NCBI RefSeq assembly: GCF_024298885.1
Contig: NZ_CP101166.1
Span: 3,409,149-3,473,148 of the forward strand
Length of the DNA stretch: 64,000 nt
From: Haloglomus halophilum
Lineage (GTDB): Archaea; Halobacteriota; Halobacteria; Halobacteriales; Haloarculaceae
Reading direction: 5' to 3'
The translations under genes and the position numbers were made by a program. This document shows, in pieces, positions 43,847-52,905 of this stretch. Under the pieces are notes generated by a model. It was not told the origin of the DNA. It did no database searches and saw only the letters and a program-made list of their open reading frames with translations. Each line of letters starts with the position of its first letter. Position 1 is the stretch's first letter.

Positions 43847-45502
43847 TCAGTTGTAGTTCTCCTTCCGCGCCACCTGCACGCGGGTCCCGTTCCGCGAGAC
43901 GTACAGCCCGCGGTCCTCCCGGATGACCCGGAGGCCGCCGACCTCGACGTGGGTGCCGTTCGCCGGGACGGGTGCGCGCCCGAGTCGCTCGCCTCCCCAC
44001 GTGACGTTGACCGCGAACGCGTTCGGGTCGTCCGCCCGCCCGGGGAGCGGGTCGATGGAGACGTTCCGCCCGGCGACGGTCGGGCCGGCCCGGGCAGGGT
44101 CGGACCGGTGGGCGAACTGCCACGGCTCGCCCGCGACCCGCAGCCGGACGCGGTAGGTCGTCGGGCCGCCGACGGCCGACCACCCGGTCCGGTTCACGAC
44201 GACTGTCCGCCGGTAGGTGGGACCGCCGAGGACAATCCGCTGGGTTCCGTCGAACGCGAGCCGGCGTTCGCTGACGGTCTCCCACCAGATGTTGCGTTGC
44301 TCGCTGACGACGATGGCACCGGAGACGGTGACGTTCGAGGTCTGCACCCCGGGCACGTCGAAGGCGGTGACGAACCGGTCCGGAACGTCCTCGGCGTAGT
44401 AGACGGTGTAGTCGCCGGCCTCGACGCCGCTCTCGTCCTCGAAGCCGCTCCCGCCGTCGGCGATGGCGAGCAGGTTGTACGGCACCGCCACGGCCGAGAG
44501 CGCGACGAGGACGCTCAGGAGTAGTCCGAGCGCTGCCTCCCGTCGCGAGAGGTCGATACTGGTGATCAGGTCACGGGCGGTCGCGCCGGCCCCGCTGGCA
44601 ACGAGCGCCGCGATGAGGAACAGGAGCGCCACACCGCCGGCGCGGTAGAGGACGAAGCTCCCGCCCTCGCCGTAGGTGTAGACGGCCCAGAGGCCGCGGT
44701 CGACGGCGAACAGGAGCGCTGCCACCCAGACGAGTGCGGGGGAGGACCCTTCCCGGCGCCGGGCGACGACGAGCGCACCCAGCAGGACACCGAGGAAGAA
44801 CCCGATGGCGTGGCCCTGGATGGCGATCTCGGCCCAGTACGGCGAGGAGAACGAGGGCCCCGGCGTGGCGGTCGATGTGGGACTGCGGAGCGCCCGGTAG
44901 ACGAGACCGAGCAGGTCACCTGCGAGGAGGATGCCGATGGTGCCGACCGGGTAGCGGACGATGGCGAACCCGGCGTACGCGAAGACGACGCCGGAGAAGC
45001 CGATGACCGGCCCGAGCGAGAACGCCCCCATGAAGACGCCCGCGAACAGCGTCACGGCGACGAAGGCGGCGATACGGGCCCGCGGGTCCTCGCGGAGCGA
45101 CCGGAACGACTGGCTCCCCCGGGCCGTGGGGAAGTGGCTCCACGCGTACTCCGCGAGGACGCCGAACGTGAACGTCCCGAGCAGGTTCCCGACGAGATGC
45201 CCCGGCCCGGAGTGGGCGAACCCGGCCGAGAGGATACCGAGCGGGTAGAAGTACGACCACGCGCGGTACGGGATGACCAGCGGCTGGAACCAGTGTGTCA
45301 GTCCGTCCTGTGGGACGAGATAGAACAGCAGGACCAGCGCCACGACGACGAGCGTTCCCCAGGGGACGCCGAGGACGAACCGTGAGCGGAGGTGCCGCCC
45401 CCAGCGACCCCCGGGGCGAGCGAGCGCGTAGAGCACACCACTGGAGACAAGCGCGGTGACCGCGATGGCGAGGTACCAGACCACGGGCGGTACGGCGGCC
45501 AT
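43847..45502 (-). CDS. Rhomboid-family intramembrane serine protease with extra domain
   Basis: 551 residues. The rhomboid core is in the first 300 residues: GFAHSGPGHLVGNLLGTFTF, the catalytic Ser in VIGFSGVVFAYAGFAIVRYP, and the catalytic His in EIAIQGHAIGFFLGVLLGAL. More membrane segments follow (VWVAALLFAVDRGLWAVYTY and others). The C-terminal 200 residues form a soluble beta-rich domain (NVTVSGAIVVSEQRNIWWET, TYRRTVVVNRTGWSAVGGPT). It cleaves membrane proteins within the bilayer. A minus-strand CAGTTAATCCG at 45525-45532 is the likely TATA box. Confidence 0.92.
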   Translation of the reverse strand: MAAVPPVVWYLAIAVTALVSSGVLYALARPGGRWGRHLRSRFVLGVPWGTLVVVALVLLFYLVPQDGLTHWFQPLVIPYRAWSYFYPLGILSAGFAHSGPGHLVGNLLGTFTFGVLAEYAWSHFPTARGSQSFRSLREDPRARIAAFVAVTLFAGVFMGAFSLGPVIGFSGVVFAYAGFAIVRYPVGTIGILLAGDLLGLVYRALRSPTSTATPGPSFSSPYWAEIAIQGHAIGFFLGVLLGALVVARRREGSSPALVWVAALLFAVDRGLWAVYTYGEGGSFVLYRAGGVALLFLIAALVASGAGATARDLITSIDLSRREAALGLLLSVLVALSAVAVPYNLLAIADGGSGFEDESGVEAGDYTVYYAEDVPDRFVTAFDVPGVQTSNVTVSGAIVVSEQRNIWWETVSERRLAFDGTQRIVLGGPTYRRTVVVNRTGWSAVGGPTTYRVRLRVAGEPWQFAHRSDPARAGPTVAGRNVSIDPLPGRADDPNAFAVNVTWGGERLGRAPVPANGTHVEVGGLRVIREDRGLYVSRNGTRVQVARKENYN

Positions 45503-45594
45503 ACCCGCCCTCCGGTGGCCGACGGATTAACTGACGGGGGTTCGGCCGTGGCCGCCACTCGCACGGCAACGCGCCTGCCGCTCCGAGGTCCGAC

Positions 45595-46596
45595 TCACGC
45601 CGGGTCGTAGTACCGGACACCGTCCTCGACGGTGGCGACGACCTCGCCCTCGGATTCGAGGTGGGCCAGCGCGCTCATCGCCTCGGGGAGGAGGTAGCGG
45701 ACGCTCCGGTCGTCGCCGGCGATACCCATCGCGACGCCCGGAACCGTCCGGACGCCGTCGGCGACCTGCTCGCGGACACCGTCGAGCCGTCGCTCCAGCG
45801 ACCCGCGGTGGCGCTCGACCACGCCAGCGAGGTCGTCGTGGACGGGGCCGTGACCGGGGTAGACGCGGTCGGGCGCCGGCCCCAGGTCGTCGAGACGGTC
45901 CAGCCCGCGGACGAAGGCTGCAAACGCCCCGCGGTAACCGTCGTCGAGCCCGTCGTGGATGACGACCGGACGGAACGGCTGGATGCCGGCATCGCCCGAG
46001 AGGAGGGCGTCCTCACCGTCGAGCGTGGTCGCGTAGACGAGGTGATCGGCCTGGTGACCGGGCGTGTGCGTCGCGGTCAGGTCGAGGTCGCCGACGGTGA
46101 AGGTCTCGCCCGGGTCGACCCAGTGGTCGACCGCCGTCGGGGGGAGGAACGAGCGGTCGCGTTCCAGTGACTCGCGCGCCATGTCGACCGCGTCCTCGAG
46201 CTGGTCGCCCGAGAGCCCTGCCATGGTGGCGTTCTCGCGGACCCGTCGGGCGAGTGCGTCGGCGTCGCGCGAGAACCGCTCACGGACGCCGGTCGGGGCG
46301 TGGACCGTCGGGTCGGCCGCCTCGAGGACGGTCGGGACCTGCCCGATGTGGTCCACGTGCGGGTGCGTGACGACGAGGTGCTCGATGTCGGCGACCTCGT
46401 AGCCGTGACGGGCTAGCCCCTCGCGGAACGCCTCGTCGTGGCCGCCCAGTCCACGCTCGTCCGGCATCCCCGCGTCCACGAGGACCGGGACGCCGGCGTC
46501 GACGACGTAGCAGGCGACGTGCCCGGGCGGGAACTCCACCTCGAACTCGACGCGCCCGACGGAGGCCGTCCCGGCGCGTAGCCGACTCTCGCTCAT
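45595..46596 (-). CDS. MBL-fold metallo-hydrolase
   Basis: 333 residues. The zinc-binding motif is LVVTHPHVDHIGQ (HxHxDH), with later metal ligands in LDLTATHTPGHQADHLVYAT, LLSGDAGIQPF and RVYPGHGPVHDDL. A C-terminal helical/winged segment (ALAHLESEGEVVATVEDGVR) is common in the RNase Z/LACTB2-like branch. The ATG at 46596 fits a minus-strand GCTTATCTG at 46620-46628. The substrate is unknown. It is divergent from the SDR gene. Confidence 0.9.
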   Translation of the reverse strand: MSESRLRAGTASVGRVEFEVEFPPGHVACYVVDAGVPVLVDAGMPDERGLGGHDEAFREGLARHGYEVADIEHLVVTHPHVDHIGQVPTVLEAADPTVHAPTGVRERFSRDADALARRVRENATMAGLSGDQLEDAVDMARESLERDRSFLPPTAVDHWVDPGETFTVGDLDLTATHTPGHQADHLVYATTLDGEDALLSGDAGIQPFRPVVIHDGLDDGYRGAFAAFVRGLDRLDDLGPAPDRVYPGHGPVHDDLAGVVERHRGSLERRLDGVREQVADGVRTVPGVAMGIAGDDRSVRYLLPEAMSALAHLESEGEVVATVEDGVRYYDPA

Positions 46597-46761
46597 TCGT
46601 TGGAAGCTGATGATGCAGTCAGATAAGCGTTCGTTATTCGGCACAGGACGCCTCTACGCCCCGGAATCTGCGCCTCGGGGGACATCTCAAGTCGCTACAC
46701 CCGGCGGTGCATGGCGCACCTTTATTTACGGTTGGTGAAAACACCGCACCTGTAATTACCA

Positions 46762-47547
46762 ATGGTAAACGTCAACGAGCGGTTCTCCGTCGAGGGCAAG
46801 AACGTCATCATCACAGGGTCGAGCCAGGGCATCGGCCGCGAGACCGCCGAGCAGTTCGCCCACGAGGGGGCGAACGTCGTGGTCACGAGCCGGTCCCAGG
46901 AGACCATCGAGGAGGTCGCCGACGGCATCAACGACTCCGACGCCCCCGGTCGGGCCATCGCCGTCGAGTGCGACGTTCGGGAGCGCGAGTCCGTCGAGGC
47001 GCTCGTCGAGGCCACCGTCGAGGAGTTCGGCAGCGTCGACTCCATGATAAACAACGCCGGCGCCTCGTTCATGGCCGGGTTCGACGACATCTCGGAGAAC
47101 GGGTGGAAGACCATCGTCGACATCAACCTCCACGGCACCTTCCACGGCGCGCAGGTCGCGGGCCAGCAGATGCAGGAACAGGACGACGGCGGCACCATCA
47201 TCAACTTCGCCTCCGTCGCCGGGACCGAGGGCTCGCAGTACATGAGCCACTACGGCGCCGCGAAGGCCGCCGTCGTCAACCTCACCGCCTCGCTGTCGGC
47301 GAACTACGCCCCGCACGGTATCCGCGTGAACTGCATCGCGCCGGGCCTCGTCGGCACGGCCGGCGTCGCCTCGCAGATGGGGATCAACCCCGCCGACGTG
47401 GACCGCGAGGACGTCGACAAGGAGATGGGCCTGCCCGCGGAGATCGCCGACCTCACCCAGTTCCTCGCCAGCGAGGCCTCCTCCTACATCGTCGGCGAGA
47501 CCATCACCGCCCAGGGGGTCCCGCCGCTCGAGGACTCCAACATCTGA
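46762..47547 (+). CDS. Short-chain dehydrogenase/reductase (SDR)
   Basis: 261 residues, classical SDR. The cofactor motif is NVIITGSSQGIGRETAEQFA (TGxxxGIG), NNAGASF, the catalytic serine region INFASVAGTEGSQYM, and the YxxxK active site MSHYGAAKAAVVNL. It oxidises or reduces an alcohol or 3-hydroxyacyl compound with NAD(P). A TATA-like ctttatttacgg precedes it at about 46719-46731. The acyl-CoA setting of the window makes 3-ketoacyl reduction plausible but not shown. Confidence 0.93.
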   Translation: MVNVNERFSVEGKNVIITGSSQGIGRETAEQFAHEGANVVVTSRSQETIEEVADGINDSDAPGRAIAVECDVRERESVEALVEATVEEFGSVDSMINNAGASFMAGFDDISENGWKTIVDINLHGTFHGAQVAGQQMQEQDDGGTIINFASVAGTEGSQYMSHYGAAKAAVVNLTASLSANYAPHGIRVNCIAPGLVGTAGVASQMGINPADVDREDVDKEMGLPAEIADLTQFLASEASSYIVGETITAQGVPPLEDSNI

Positions 47548-47635
47548 GTCGGCCTGCCGTCGACTCGCGTCTCCCCAGGTCGAGGCGTCCCCGTTCCGGC
47601 GTCGGATTCAAGAACCAGCCGCGAGGGGTGAACGC

Positions 47636-48643
47636 ATGGCAACGAACCGCGATGTCTTCCTGCCGGTCGCCGCCCAGCCGTCCGTCGACGCGCTCGTCGA
47701 GCAGGCCCAGTCCGCCGAGGAGATGGGCTACGACCGCGCGTGGCTTCCCGAATCCTGGGGGCGCAACGCCGCCGTCGTCCTGACGAGCATCGCCGAGCGC
47801 ACCGAGGACATCGGCATCGGGACCTCCATCATGCCGGTCTACTCCCGCTCGCCCGCGCTCATCGGGATGACCGCCGCCACACTCCAAGAGGTCGCCGAGG
47901 GCCGACTCCGCCTCGGTCTCGGCCCCTCGGGTCCCATCGTCATCGAGAACTGGCACGGGGTCGACTTCGGCAACCCACTTCGGCGGACCCGCGAGACGGT
48001 CGACGTGGTCAAGCAGGTGCTCTCCGGCGAGGAGGTCTCCTACGACGGCGAGTACTTCGACCTCGACGGGTTCCGCTTGCGCTGTGACCCGCCGGACCCG
48101 CAGCCGCCCATCGACACGGCCGCGATGGGGCCGAAGGCCGTCGAACTGGCGGGCCGGTTCGCCGACGGCTGGCACGCGCTGATGCTCACCGAGGACGGCC
48201 TCGCCGAACGCTACGAGGACTTCCGGCACGGCCGCGAACTGGCCGACAAGGACCCCGACGGCGGCCAGGTGACGCTGTCGCTGACGTGTATGGCGCTGGA
48301 GGACCGAGAACGCGCGCGCGAGCTCGTGAGAGGCCACTCAGCCTTCTATCTTGGGGGGATGGGAACCTACTACCGCGACAACATGGCCCGGCAGGGGTAC
48401 GAGGACATCGCCCACGAGGTGTACGACCTCTGGCAGGAGGGAAAGAAGCGCGAGGCGACCGCCGCCATCGACGACGACCTGCTCGATACGCTCGCTGTCG
48501 GTGGGACCCCGGACGAGTGCCGCGAGCGTGTCTCCGAATGGGAGGCGATGGACTGCGTGGACCGCGTCTCCGTCTCGTTCCCGCGCGGCGCGGAGGTCGA
48601 GGAGATACTGAACACGGTCGAGGCGCTGGCGCCTGAGGCCTGA
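47636..48643 (+). CDS. LLM-class F420-dependent oxidoreductase (TIGR04024-like)
   Basis: 335 residues. Features: VFLPVAAQPSVDALVEQAQS at the start, DRAWLPESWGRNAAVVLTSI, GIGTSIMPVYSRSPALIGMT, RLGLGPSGPIVIENWHGVDF and MGPKAVELAGRFADGWHALM. The haloarchaeal F420 subgroup TIGR04024 fits this pattern. It is a second LLM protein besides that at 31.3 kb and only distantly alike. It follows the SDR gene by 88 bases on the same strand; co-expression is possible. Confidence 0.87.
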   Translation: MATNRDVFLPVAAQPSVDALVEQAQSAEEMGYDRAWLPESWGRNAAVVLTSIAERTEDIGIGTSIMPVYSRSPALIGMTAATLQEVAEGRLRLGLGPSGPIVIENWHGVDFGNPLRRTRETVDVVKQVLSGEEVSYDGEYFDLDGFRLRCDPPDPQPPIDTAAMGPKAVELAGRFADGWHALMLTEDGLAERYEDFRHGRELADKDPDGGQVTLSLTCMALEDRERARELVRGHSAFYLGGMGTYYRDNMARQGYEDIAHEVYDLWQEGKKREATAAIDDDLLDTLAVGGTPDECRERVSEWEAMDCVDRVSVSFPRGAEVEEILNTVEALAPEA

Positions 48644-48815
48644 GTCGGAATCGTCATCCACCGGACGAGGGGGCACCTCCAAAAATTATCAGCCAGCAAC
48701 GCGTATTTTTCTGATATTCAGCAACTTCACTACGAACGCCTCGCCCATGTCCTCTGTTCGATACTGTAAGAGAATGTGTGCGAGTGCCTGGATCCGTCGT
48801 TCCGGCAGCGAGCGC

Positions 48816-49250
48816 TCAGGCGGCTGTCGAGCGCGTCGCGTCCCGGCACCCAGACAGCCAGAGGGTGTACTGCGGGTCGCAGTGGTGGCCCTTGGCGCTG
48901 AAGGTGGTGGTTTCGTCGTGCGACATGGTACGGTCCGCCTCGAAGGTCTCGCTACAGAGATTAACGTGGCCACGCAGTCTCGCCGGCTCCTCGCGGTGTC
49001 CCTCGGTGAGACGGACGTGAACCACGAGGACGTGTTCGTCGTCGGCGCCGCGGGCGGTTCTCTCGTCATCGCGAGGGGTGGCACGCTGTCGTTCGTAGTG
49101 TACGTTGAGGCTCGACTCTTCGCACGAGTGCTGGGATTCACCCGACGCGCCCGGCCTCTCGATCCTCCCGGTGGTACAGCCTGCCAGGCCGACCGAGAGG
49201 CCCGCGCCAGCGAGTCGGAGGACGCGACGGCGACTGGGATGGGGAATCAC
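48816..49250 (-). CDS. Tat lipoprotein, small, unknown function
   Basis: 144 residues from the GTG at 49250 (MIPHPSRRRVLRLAGAGLSV followed by GLAGC). The RRR signal and LAGC lipobox show export and lipid anchoring. The mature part is short and His/Arg/Asp-rich with four Cys (for example SCEESS, LCSETFEADR, KGHHCDPQYTLWLSGC). No known domain. The frame extends further upstream but only with unlikely sequence. It is convergent with the LLM gene. Confidence 0.6.
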   Translation of the reverse strand: MIPHPSRRRVLRLAGAGLSVGLAGCTTGRIERPGASGESQHSCEESSLNVHYERQRATPRDDERTARGADDEHVLVVHVRLTEGHREEPARLRGHVNLCSETFEADRTMSHDETTTFSAKGHHCDPQYTLWLSGCRDATRSTAA

Positions 49251-49344
49251 GGGCGTGCGTGTCGAACACGGTGACAAGTGCCTTGTGGCGTGACCCGGTC
49301 CGCGGGGGAAAGGTGACACCGGCTCCACGGACCGGACCCCGTGG

Positions 49345-49623
49345 TCACGTCTCCTCGACGAGTCTCACGCGCCGCCGGCACCACTCCCGGTGAGCGGGTG
49401 GGAAGGCTGCCAGCGGCTTCGTCCGGGTGTCGTCTCCAGAACCACATCGCGGGGCCGCCCCGTCCTCGGGGTAGGGGAGGTGGAGCCGCGAGCCACCCCG
49501 GCTGACGACGACGCGCTCGGTCTTGACCGACGGGGGTGAGAGCGTGGTGGACACGCCACACCGTACGACATGCCCCACGTGAACGGTCCAATCCGGTCCC
49601 GTGAAGCCACTTCGAGGGCGCAT
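49345..49623 (-). CDS. Possible small protein, haloarchaeal type, unknown
   Basis: At most 92 residues; the true start may be an internal GTG. The C-terminal half reads like a real protein: TERVVVSRGGSRLHLPYPED, GAAPRCGSGDDTRTKPLAAF, PPAHREWCRRRVRLVEET, with two Cys that could bind metal or form a disulfide. Such short Cys/Arg proteins occur in haloarchaea. It shares the 430-base gap between two lipoprotein genes, and no other feature is seen there. It could also be chance. Confidence 0.35.
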   Translation of the reverse strand: MRPRSGFTGPDWTVHVGHVVRCGVSTTLSPPSVKTERVVVSRGGSRLHLPYPEDGAAPRCGSGDDTRTKPLAAFPPAHREWCRRRVRLVEET

Positions 49624-49677
49624 AGCGAGGCCGGGCGACGGGAAGACCCATTACGGACGCTATCACAACGGCGACCG

Positions 49678-51003
49678 ATGCCCTCCAGACGTTCCCTCCT
49701 GCGGAGTGGTGCGGTCGCTGCGGCGGCCGGACTCGCCGGCTGTTCGGCGCTGGCCGACGACGACCCCGTCCCGCTCGCCGACGCGACGCCCGGCCCCGAC
49801 GACTGGCCCACGGACGGCTACGACCAGCGGAACTCCCGGTACAACGCGGGCGCCTCCCCGCCCGCCAGCGAGCCGACCCCGCGGTGGTCCCGCGAGTTCC
49901 TGTTCTGCCACGACCCCGTCGTCCGCGGGACGCGAGTCGTCCTGAACACCGGCACCGAGGACCGCGAGTACACGGTCGGCCTCCGCGCCACCGACGGCGA
50001 GACGGCCTGGCGGTCCGACTCCGAGCCGTGGGGCTACCCGACCCCGACGCTCGGCGCGAAGCGGGCGTACGTCACCGGTCCGGACTGCGCGTTCGGCGTC
50101 GACCTCGCCACGGGCGCGGAGACGTGGCGGGGGGACCCGTGCGAGGGCGCCAACACCGCGAGCGGCACCGTCGCCGACGGGCGCCTCTATCTGGAGTACG
50201 GCGGCTACTTCTCGGCGCTGGACGCGACGGGGAAGCGCCGGTGGGCGACCAGCCACGAGGCCCGCGCGACCCCCGCCATCGTCGGCGACACCGCGTACGT
50301 GGCGACAGCGTTCGCCGTCGCGGCTCTGGACCTGACTGCGACCGCCCGGGAGTGGCCGTGGCAGGACCCCGACGGCGACACGCCCGCGCACGCCGACCGG
50401 CAGGCCGCCCGGACGTGGCAGGAACCACCGGATTCGAGCCTCGTCGGCCCGCGCTACTACCACTCGCCGGCCGTCTCCGACTCGCTGGTGTTCGCGACGG
50501 CCACCAGGGACGACCGCGCGGGCGGCGCCCTCCGGGCGCTCGGCCGCTCGACCGGGGAGGAGCGGTGGTCGGTGGCTTCGCCGCCGGACCGCGACCCGGG
50601 CGAGGAGCGCCGCGAGGCGCCCGACCCCGTGAGCGAGCCCGTGCCGCCGGTCGTGACCGACGACCTCGTCGTCACCGGACTGGGCGACCGGCAGGTGCTG
50701 GCGCTGGACCACGGCGGCGAGATCCAGTGGGCCCGGTCGCTCGACCACAGCGTGACCGAACTCGCGGGGGCGGGCGACACCGTCCTCGCCGTGACGCACG
50801 ACCGCTCCATCGAACGGACGGGGGCGGGTCACGGCGGCATGGTCGCCCTCGGTCTCGAATCGGGTAGTCGGCGCTGGTCGCTCGGCTTCGACGACCATGT
50901 CTCCGGACTGGCCGTCGCCGGCGGATCGGTGTACGCGACTGTCGTCGCCGACCGGCAGGCGGACGGCGATGTCGTGGCCGAGCGGCTGGTCGCACTTTCC
51001 TGA
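49678..51003 (+). CDS. PQQ-like beta-propeller lipoprotein
   Basis: 441 residues. The signal MPSRRSLLRSGAVAAAAGLA followed by GC is Tat-type with a lipobox. The mature protein is a beta-propeller with repeats of the PQQ/YncE kind: WPTDGYDQRNSRYNAGAS, WRSDSEPWGYPTPTLGAKRA, ATSHEARATPAIVGDTAYVA, WARSLDHSVTELAGAGDTVL. It is lipid-anchored outside the cell and may be a binding or assembly protein rather than an enzyme. The ATG at 49678 is chosen because it opens the signal peptide directly. Confidence 0.88.
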   Translation: MPSRRSLLRSGAVAAAAGLAGCSALADDDPVPLADATPGPDDWPTDGYDQRNSRYNAGASPPASEPTPRWSREFLFCHDPVVRGTRVVLNTGTEDREYTVGLRATDGETAWRSDSEPWGYPTPTLGAKRAYVTGPDCAFGVDLATGAETWRGDPCEGANTASGTVADGRLYLEYGGYFSALDATGKRRWATSHEARATPAIVGDTAYVATAFAVAALDLTATAREWPWQDPDGDTPAHADRQAARTWQEPPDSSLVGPRYYHSPAVSDSLVFATATRDDRAGGALRALGRSTGEERWSVASPPDRDPGEERREAPDPVSEPVPPVVTDDLVVTGLGDRQVLALDHGGEIQWARSLDHSVTELAGAGDTVLAVTHDRSIERTGAGHGGMVALGLESGSRRWSLGFDDHVSGLAVAGGSVYATVVADRQADGDVVAERLVALS

Positions 51004-51116
51004 CGCCCGGCGCGAGTCGGTCGCGCCCCGGCCGCGACACCACGCCGCCGTCATCGGATAAACGGGCCCCAACCCACGGGGGTAACTACTTCAGTGCAGC
51101 GTCCCCCCAGCGGGGT

Positions 51117-52817
51117 ATGAGCGATGACTACACCGGCGCGGACCTGTTCGTCGACACCCTCGAACAGTACGGCGTCGAGCACGTCTTCGGCAACCCCGGC
51201 ACGACCGAACTGCCGGTGATGGAGGCCCTCTCGCACAGCGACCTGGAGTACGTCCTCGGCCTGCAGGAGGACATCGCGGTCGGGATGGCGGCGGGCTACG
51301 CCCAGACGCGCCGCTACCACGCACACCACGACCCCTCGGTGAACCCGGTCGGCGTCGTCAACCTCCACATCACGCCCGGCCTCGCCCACGGGACCGGGAA
51401 CATCTTCAACGCGGAGTTCTCCGGCGCGCCGCTGGTCGTCACGGCCGGCAACCACGAACTCGACTTCCGCCACGAGGAGCCGCTGCTGGACGGTGATCTC
51501 GAGCAGCTCGTCGACCAGTTCTGCAAGGACTCGGCCGAGGTGACCGATATCGACGCACTGCCGCTGCTCCTGCGTCGCGCGATGCGGACCGCGCTGACGC
51601 CGCCGACGGGCCCCGTCTTCCTCGGCCTCCCGGTGGACGTGATGCTGGAGGAGACGGACGACGACCCGCTGCAGCTGGGCGAGATCCCCGACGCCGGCGC
51701 GGGCGACCCGACGCAGATCGACAGGGCCGCCGACCAGCTCGTCGAGGCTGACGAGCCCGTCCTCGTTCTCGGCGACCACGTCGCCCGTGCCGGGCGCGAC
51801 GCCGTGGAGGCGGCGGTCGACCTCGCCGAGGCCAGCGGCGCCCGCGTCCACGGCGAGATTCTCGCCAGCGAGGCCAACTTCCCGACCGACCACGAGCAGT
51901 GGGTCTCCTTCGTCGGCACCGGTGAGAACATCGCGAAGATGCTGATGGACACCGATACCATCGCGTTCGTCGGCTGCTCGACGCACACGACGCTGCTCAA
52001 ACACGAGAGCCCACTGCTGGACGAGGAGACGACGGCCATCCACGTCACGCCGGACGCCCACGAGCTGGGGAAGAACTACCACGTCGACGCCGGCGTCCTG
52101 GGCGACCCCGGACGCGTGATGACCCAGCTCGCCGAGAAGCTCGAGGATCGGCTCGACGAGGAGACCCGACAGGAGCGGGTCGATAACGTCGTCAACACGA
52201 AGGAGATGCTGGCCGGCACGATGCAGCAGCTCGGAGAGGACCCGACGCCCGAGGGTGACACGCGCGCCTCGAAGGCCGACCTCGTGGACACGATGAGCGA
52301 GGTGCTCGACGTGGAGAACACCCACATCGTCGACGAGGGTGTCACCTCGAAGTTCGCGCTGCTGACGCGGTACGAGCTACAGCCCGAGTCATTCGTCGCG
52401 ACGAAGGGTGGCGGCCTCGGCTACGGGCTCCCCGCGAGCGTCGGCGCCGCGCTCGCCGAGGAGCAGACCGACGACCCCCGTGACGTGATCGGCTACATCG
52501 GCGACGGCTCCTACCTCTACTACCCCAACTCGATGTACACCGCGGCGGCGCTCGACCTCGACCTGACGGTCGTCGTCCCGGACAACCGTAACTACCGCAT
52601 CCTCAAGGACAACACGCTGGAGATGATGGGCGGCACGGAGGAGGACTACGAGTTCGTCGGGATGGACTTCGACCCGCACGTCGACATCCCGAAGAACGCC
52701 GAGAGCCACGGGGCTCGGGGCCAGCTGGTCGAGACGCCCGAGGAGATCGCCCCGGCACTGGAGGCGGCGCTCGACGCCGACGGTCCGGACGTGCTGGACA
52801 TCCTCGTCCACGACTGA
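51117..52817 (+). CDS. Thiamine-diphosphate enzyme, benzoylformate decarboxylase/acetolactate synthase-like
   Basis: 566 residues. The N-terminal Pyr domain has FGNPGTTELPVMEALSHSDL then the catalytic Glu in LGLQEDIAVGMAAGYAQ; the middle domain follows (VLVLGDHVARAGRDAVEAAV); the C-terminal PP domain has the ThDP/Mg loop GYIGDGSYLYYPNSMYTAAA with VVPDNRNYRILK. It cleaves or joins 2-oxo acids. The downstream zinc alcohol dehydrogenase could reduce an aldehyde it makes. No small regulatory subunit is next to it, so it is not the biosynthetic acetolactate synthase. Confidence 0.88.
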   Translation: MSDDYTGADLFVDTLEQYGVEHVFGNPGTTELPVMEALSHSDLEYVLGLQEDIAVGMAAGYAQTRRYHAHHDPSVNPVGVVNLHITPGLAHGTGNIFNAEFSGAPLVVTAGNHELDFRHEEPLLDGDLEQLVDQFCKDSAEVTDIDALPLLLRRAMRTALTPPTGPVFLGLPVDVMLEETDDDPLQLGEIPDAGAGDPTQIDRAADQLVEADEPVLVLGDHVARAGRDAVEAAVDLAEASGARVHGEILASEANFPTDHEQWVSFVGTGENIAKMLMDTDTIAFVGCSTHTTLLKHESPLLDEETTAIHVTPDAHELGKNYHVDAGVLGDPGRVMTQLAEKLEDRLDEETRQERVDNVVNTKEMLAGTMQQLGEDPTPEGDTRASKADLVDTMSEVLDVENTHIVDEGVTSKFALLTRYELQPESFVATKGGGLGYGLPASVGAALAEEQTDDPRDVIGYIGDGSYLYYPNSMYTAAALDLDLTVVVPDNRNYRILKDNTLEMMGGTEEDYEFVGMDFDPHVDIPKNAESHGARGQLVETPEEIAPALEAALDADGPDVLDILVHD

Positions 52818-52905
52818 CGGCGCCCAGTTCGGTCCGACCGCGCGACAAGAACCGTCCCCGCATGGGAGGCCACAGTTTATCGCCGCTACCCCGGAACCCG
52901 CGCCC

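Noticed and set aside
48689..48815. Leftward protein-like tail (EDMGEAFVVKLLNIRKIRVAG part) as a gene remnant
   Set aside because: Only some 35 residues of plausible sequence with no clear start and no family match; may be a fragment but not supported.
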